Source: Simkania negevensis (lineage in GTDB: Bacteria > Chlamydiota > Chlamydiia > Chlamydiales > Simkaniaceae). From it: 9,251 nt of DNA. Below are positions 5,850 through 9,251 of the stretch, one piece after another. The stretch spans positions 1-9,251 of the forward strand of contig JACPWA010000069.1 in the NCBI GenBank assembly GCA_016191565.1, written 5' to 3'. Position 1 is the first letter of the stretch, and each line of letters opens with the position of its first letter. The translations under genes were made by a program, and so were the position numbers. The notes below the pieces were generated by a model. It had not been told where the DNA came from. It ran no database searches and worked only from the letters and a program-made list of their open reading frames with translations.

Positions 5850-6953
5850 ATGAAGCAAAAAATAAAGATTCTTTTTTTTGTCCTTATTTTGTTTTCCTCC
5901 TTCTCCCTTTTTGCCCAGCCCATTAAAGATACTTTAGATCAAATTGAGGCAAAAGCCGCTTCCTTTGTTTCAACCTGCGACATCAAAGGGCTTGCCCTCT
6001 GCGTTATGCAAGGGGAAAAAGAAAGCTCTATAGAAAGAATCTTTACCTTTGGAAATACTTCTGACCGGTCAGGAATTCCAGTTAATCGGTTTACAGAATT
6101 TAAGATTGGTCCTTTGACTCAAACGTTTACCTCTGCTCTTTTGGCCTACTTTGTTCATGAGGGGAGGATAGCCTTAGATGATCCGATTAGCAAGTATCTT
6201 CCTAAGTCGCTAAAAATGCCCAGTTATCAAAATCAGGAAATCACTTTCGGTGATCTCGCTACCCATACCTCAGCCCTTCCTAATCTTCCCTACTCTGTTT
6301 CCAGCCCTTCCGCATTTAATATCTCTCAGATGTATCGTTTCTTAACTCAGTATGAACTTACCAGAGCTCCCGGTTCTCAATACGAGTACTCAAATTTAGG
6401 TTATGCCCTTTTAGCAAACCTTTTAATGCGGATTTCGAAGCGCTCCTTTCCTGATCTAGTCAGCCAGCTTCTCCTTCAACCTCTCTATTTAAGTGACACT
6501 ACTTTTTATCTCTCTAGAGAACAAAAAAGCCGCTCTGCGATCGGCTATGAAGAGGGGATGAGTTTTTCTCCTTCTGATAGTGAAAAGCTCTATTCTGTTT
6601 TTCTTGGTTCTAATGGCCTTTCTTCGACTGCAAAAGATATGCTTACTTTCCTCTCCTTTCAACTTGGAATGGAAAAAACTAGCCTCAATCCTCTTTTATC
6701 TATCATGCACACTCCTTATCGGAGCTTTCCTGCATGTGAAATGGCTTTAGGATGGAAACTTCTTCTTTTAAAAGGGGCAAAAGGAAAAAAAATGCTCATT
6801 TCTGAAGGTCACTTTTTTGGCTTTAGTAGCTATATGGGACTGATTCCTGAGAAAAAGCTGGGTGTTGTGATCTTGAGTAATCGGGGAGTTTTTTCTTTGG
6901 CTCCTTTAGGAGAAGAGGTTCTTCTTCATCTTGCTAATACCGAACATAATTAA
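5850..6953 (+). CDS. Secreted class C beta-lactamase-fold protein, probably catalytically inactive
   Basis: The 367-residue protein belongs by pattern to the serine beta-lactamase-like family (AmpC / D-alanyl carboxypeptidase / esterase, Pfam Beta-lactamase type). A classical signal peptide covers residues 1-22, with cleavage likely after FA22, so it acts in the periplasm or beyond. Family landmarks are intact: LDDPISKYLP (109-118), LATHTSALP (136-144), the Y-S-N motif (Y180-N182) and GFSSYMGLIPEKKLGVVILSN (from 324). The nucleophile motif S-x-x-K, normally IGSxxKTFT, reads IGPLTQTFT (86-94): Ser is Pro88 and Lys is Gln91. The third motif, usually H/K-T-G, reads HFFG (321-324). The rest of the frame is open and conserved, so this looks like a maintained pseudoenzyme, perhaps a binder of peptidoglycan or peptide, rather than decay. 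No Shine-Dalgarno is evident. The last codons lie in a 19-bp palindrome. Confidence 0.85.
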   Translation: MKQKIKILFFVLILFSSFSLFAQPIKDTLDQIEAKAASFVSTCDIKGLALCVMQGEKESSIERIFTFGNTSDRSGIPVNRFTEFKIGPLTQTFTSALLAYFVHEGRIALDDPISKYLPKSLKMPSYQNQEITFGDLATHTSALPNLPYSVSSPSAFNISQMYRFLTQYELTRAPGSQYEYSNLGYALLANLLMRISKRSFPDLVSQLLLQPLYLSDTTFYLSREQKSRSAIGYEEGMSFSPSDSEKLYSVFLGSNGLSSTAKDMLTFLSFQLGMEKTSLNPLLSIMHTPYRSFPACEMALGWKLLLLKGAKGKKMLISEGHFFGFSSYMGLIPEKKLGVVILSNRGVFSLAPLGEEVLLHLANTEHN

Positions 6954-6981
6954 AACTGCAATTTTTAATTATGTTCGGTAT
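6937..6981 (+). terminator. Perfect 19-bp inverted repeat spanning the stop codon
   Basis: Arms 6937-6955 and 6963-6981 are exact reverse complements with a 7-nt loop. The left arm contains the last codons and the TAA stop (6951-6953) of the serine-hydrolase-like gene. The stem is AT-rich, runs A-rich into the loop and T-rich out of it, and is followed by AAGTAGTCTTTATT rather than a clean U run, so termination would be modest. It may instead protect the 3' end of the message. No other copy is seen in this window. Confidence 0.45.
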
Positions 6982-7071
6982 AAGTAGTCTTTATTCAAAC
7001 GGGCTTAAAGTTTATTTCCTCTGCTCATTGCCATGAGTTGTTCATTTCCTTACATTTAGTATAACCTCTCT

Positions 7072-7100
7072 TTGACACCTATCAAAAATAGAGCTATCAT
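7072..7100 (+). promoter_or_regulatory. Near-consensus sigma70 promoter for the LtaS-like gene
   Basis: A perfect -35 box TTGACA (7072-7077) and a 5/6 -10 box TATCAT (7095-7100) are separated by exactly 17 bp. Transcription would start near 7107, leaving a leader of about 23 nt that contains the ribosome site AGGTGA (7120-7125) and the TTG start at 7130. This is the best-formed promoter-to-start arrangement in the window and implies the gene is transcribed independently of its upstream neighbour. Confidence 0.7.
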
Positions 7101-7129
7101 TAATTGAAGGTGCTCCTATAGGTGACTTC

Positions 7130-9103
7130 TTGATAACTTTTTGGATTTTAATCATTCTTCTCACCCTTCCTTCCCTTTGCATCCGGTTTTCTATTTTTCA
7201 TCGGAAGCAATTGCCTAGTATTTTCCTTTTTTTTTCTTATCTAACAGGAACAAGCCAAGACTTTTTTATCTCATTTCAACAACTTTTTTTCTTCCTTCTT
7301 TTTAAAACCCTTTTTCCAGCACTCGTCCCTTTTATTTTTTGGATATTTGTCCTCGCTTCCTCCCTATTGCAGCTCCATATTCTTTTTGATGGCCTTTTAT
7401 ATCATAAAACAGGGATCCGAATGGAGATCTCTTTTCTTTCTTTTCTCAATGATATCCGCTGTTTTTGGGACTCGGCAAAAGAAAAAAAGATTCTCCGCTA
7501 TTTGCCTGGAGGGCTCTGCTTCCTCGCTCTTCCTTTTTTTGCCTACTGGAAGTATGGCAACTTTCTGACAACTTTCGCTCCTTTTTATAGGTGGGGGCTT
7601 TACTTAGGCGCTTTTGGATTGTTTGGTGCTCTCCTTTTGCCCAAAAAACTTGCTTATGCTACCGATAACATTGTTTTCCAGCATGAAATCTACTTTGTAC
7701 AAAAATTTTATCGCTTCTTAAAGCGGAAAAAAGACCGCACCGATCTGCCCTTCTTAGTAACAAGATTTTTTGCTCCGCAAAATGAAAAAAAAAGCTACCC
7801 TTCTTCAGAATATCCTCTTTTTAAATATACCCACTCCTTTAATGGAGAAAAAGCCTTTCACCTTAAGCTAGAAAAAAATGAAAAGCCCCATTTGATTTTT
7901 CTCTTTCTTGAATCATTTCGAGCAAAAGATATAGGGTGTTTCGGTAGCGAAAAAGGAATCACTCCTCAATTTGATCGACTGGCAAAAGAGGGGATCCTCT
8001 TTCCTAACTTTTATGCGAATTCGATTAAGACATCACGTGCAGTGATCTCCTCTCTATTTGGAATCCCTTCTGACATTGATGGTTCAGAAACAGCTTCCAG
8101 AGCAGATACTCCCTTTATTGGAATTCCTCATTTTATGAAAGGAAAGGAATATCAGACTGCCTACCTTCACAATGGACCGGTTGATTTCGAAAACCAGGAT
8201 ATCTTTTTTAAAAGACATGGCTATGATGAGGTTCTTGGCAAAGAGGAAATGATCAAAAAATTTCCTGAAGCAAGGAAAACAAGCTGGGGAGTACCTGATG
8301 AGTTCCTAGTCCATTATACAGTGGACTTTCTTGAAAAAAGAAGAAATATCCCTCAATTCCTCACCCTTTTTACTATCACCAATCATCACCCCTGGAATCT
8401 TCCTTCTCATTATGAGCCCCCTCACTTTCCCTCCTCACTTTCTCGCACCTATAGGAAATACCTCAGCACGTTTCACTATAGCGATGCTTGCCTTGGCCTT
8501 TTTATCGACCTATTAAAAGAAAAAAACTTAAGCAAAAATTGTATCCTCTTTATCTTAGGCGACCATGGTTATCCCATGGGAGAACACGACGGAAATTTGA
8601 TTGAACAGCGCTTTCTCTATGAAGAAAATATTAAAGTGCCCCTTCTTATTTATGCTGATGGGAGAATCCCTGAATCCAAAGTCATTTCTTCAGTGGCAAG
8701 CCAGCTCGACCTTCTTCCCACCGTGATGGATCTCTTTCAGATGAGCGGATTTAACCTTTCAATCGGCAGTTCCCTTCTGCGCCTTATGGATAAAAGACAG
8801 GTTTATTTCCATAATCCCTATGTTTTTAAGAACTTTGGCTGTAGGGAAGGGGCTTATAAGTTTATCCATACTAAACTTTCTCGCGAAATCGAACTCTATA
8901 ATTTAGAAAAAGACCCTTTTGAAAAGGAAAATATTGCTTCTAAACATCCAGAGCTAAGTCGCAGTTTCCTCCACCATGTCAAAAGCTATGAGCATCTCTT
9001 TCATCGCCTTTATGCTGAAAAGAGCATCATGCCGCGCAAATCCTTCGAAATAGGAGAGCCTTTCCTCCCCGACCATAAACCCTCCGAGCTTAAGCAGAGC
9101 TGA
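7130..9103 (+). CDS. Membrane-anchored alkaline-phosphatase-superfamily phosphotransferase (LtaS/OpgB-like 'sulfatase')
   Basis: This 657-residue protein has about four or five N-terminal membrane helices (1-172) and a large extracytoplasmic catalytic domain (about 252-600). Metal-site and catalytic features of LtaS/OpgB-type transferases are visible: Glu261 in LFLESFRAKDIGCFG, the candidate nucleophile Thr301 in SIKTSRAV, W387 in TSWGVPDEF, NHHPW (418-422), GDHG (477-480) and GEHDG (484-488). True sulfatases carry Cys or Ser in C/S-x-P-x-R to form formylglycine; here the site is Thr with no such motif, so transfer of phosphoglycerol or phosphoethanolamine to an envelope glycan or lipid is more likely than sulfate removal. 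The tail ELYNLEKDPFEKENIASKHPE is common in this superfamily. The start is TTG with AGGTGA 4 nt upstream; the first in-frame ATG is near residue 98, beyond the first helices, and upstream the frame closes at 7073. The acceptor is unknown. Confidence 0.85.
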   Translation: MITFWILIILLTLPSLCIRFSIFHRKQLPSIFLFFSYLTGTSQDFFISFQQLFFFLLFKTLFPALVPFIFWIFVLASSLLQLHILFDGLLYHKTGIRMEISFLSFLNDIRCFWDSAKEKKILRYLPGGLCFLALPFFAYWKYGNFLTTFAPFYRWGLYLGAFGLFGALLLPKKLAYATDNIVFQHEIYFVQKFYRFLKRKKDRTDLPFLVTRFFAPQNEKKSYPSSEYPLFKYTHSFNGEKAFHLKLEKNEKPHLIFLFLESFRAKDIGCFGSEKGITPQFDRLAKEGILFPNFYANSIKTSRAVISSLFGIPSDIDGSETASRADTPFIGIPHFMKGKEYQTAYLHNGPVDFENQDIFFKRHGYDEVLGKEEMIKKFPEARKTSWGVPDEFLVHYTVDFLEKRRNIPQFLTLFTITNHHPWNLPSHYEPPHFPSSLSRTYRKYLSTFHYSDACLGLFIDLLKEKNLSKNCILFILGDHGYPMGEHDGNLIEQRFLYEENIKVPLLIYADGRIPESKVISSVASQLDLLPTVMDLFQMSGFNLSIGSSLLRLMDKRQVYFHNPYVFKNFGCREGAYKFIHTKLSREIELYNLEKDPFEKENIASKHPELSRSFLHHVKSYEHLFHRLYAEKSIMPRKSFEIGEPFLPDHKPSELKQS

Positions 9104-9176
9104 TTCTTTTACTTACTCAGTAATTTCTACGAATAGGGATAAATGTTTCATTTTTCTATCTTGCTTTCTAATCACA

Positions 9177-9251
9177 TATAGTGGATTAAATTTTGGATGA
9201 TAAAATTGGCTGCAAGATTTTTGCATGGAATGCAGCATGGAGAACGAGGCG
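9177..9251. mobile_element. Second copy of the palindromic MITE-like element, cut by the window end
   Basis: The 75 bases from TATAGTGG to the window end match the reverse complement of 4131-4205 at 70 positions, and at 70 of the first 73. The outer boundary is the same TATA end as in the first copy and flanking DNA differs at once, so this is a separate insertion in inverted orientation. By analogy with the first copy, the other half lies just beyond position 9251. It sits 73 bp after the stop of the LtaS-like gene. Confidence 0.85.

Noticed and set aside
7347..7568. Overlapping 73-codon frame in the LtaS-like gene
   Set aside because: It is a +1-frame shadow of the T-rich membrane-helix coding region, with no independent start signals.
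4046..9251. A composite transposon or integron cassette
   Set aside because: No transposase, integrase or attachment site is seen in the window; only the inverted non-coding repeats support mobility, so I report them as such and no more.

Overview
The window looks like a stretch of chromosome from an AT-rich Gram-negative bacterium, roughly 40% GC by eye. The best guess is an environmental member of the Chlamydiae (Parachlamydia-, Waddlia- or Simkania-like). The reasons are a GadC/XasA-type amino-acid antiporter, a small MgtE-like transporter, weak Shine-Dalgarno sites, and a coiled-coil protein with a late hydrophobic segment of the sort common in such intracellular bacteria. This assignment is inference; no rRNA or other marker gene is present.

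Left part (1-3103): an intergenic strip carries a strong leftward promoter that fires out of the window. It is followed by glmS on the minus strand (glucosamine-6-phosphate synthase, complete) and a divergent gene for a short MgtE-like cation transporter. The two genes share a tight divergent promoter region whose -35 boxes lie 2 bp apart. Middle (3157-4387): a minus-strand gene of unknown function encodes a 253-residue coiled-coil protein with 20-residue internal repeats. It is followed by about 470 bp without a gene, which holds a 160-bp near-palindromic element with terminal inverted repeats (MITE-like), a perfect -10 box created at its right edge, and a second, unrelated long hairpin.

Right part (4388-9103): a minus-strand APC-family amino-acid antiporter; a plus-strand secreted protein with the class C beta-lactamase / serine-hydrolase fold whose catalytic Ser and Lys are replaced; and a plus-strand, membrane-anchored alkaline-phosphatase-superfamily enzyme of the LtaS/OpgB (phosphoglycerol or phosphoethanolamine transferase-like) type with its own near-consensus promoter. 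The window ends inside a second copy of the MITE-like element, in opposite orientation to the first, so these three genes are bracketed by inverted copies.

Working together: glmS supplies amino sugar for peptidoglycan and LPS. The antiporter, the serine-hydrolase-like protein and the phosphotransferase all act in or on the envelope, but nothing in the layout shows that they form one pathway. The items most worth following are the paired palindromic elements, the junction promoter with its adjacent hairpin (a candidate small RNA), the catalytically stripped beta-lactamase-fold protein, and the repeat-bearing coiled-coil protein.
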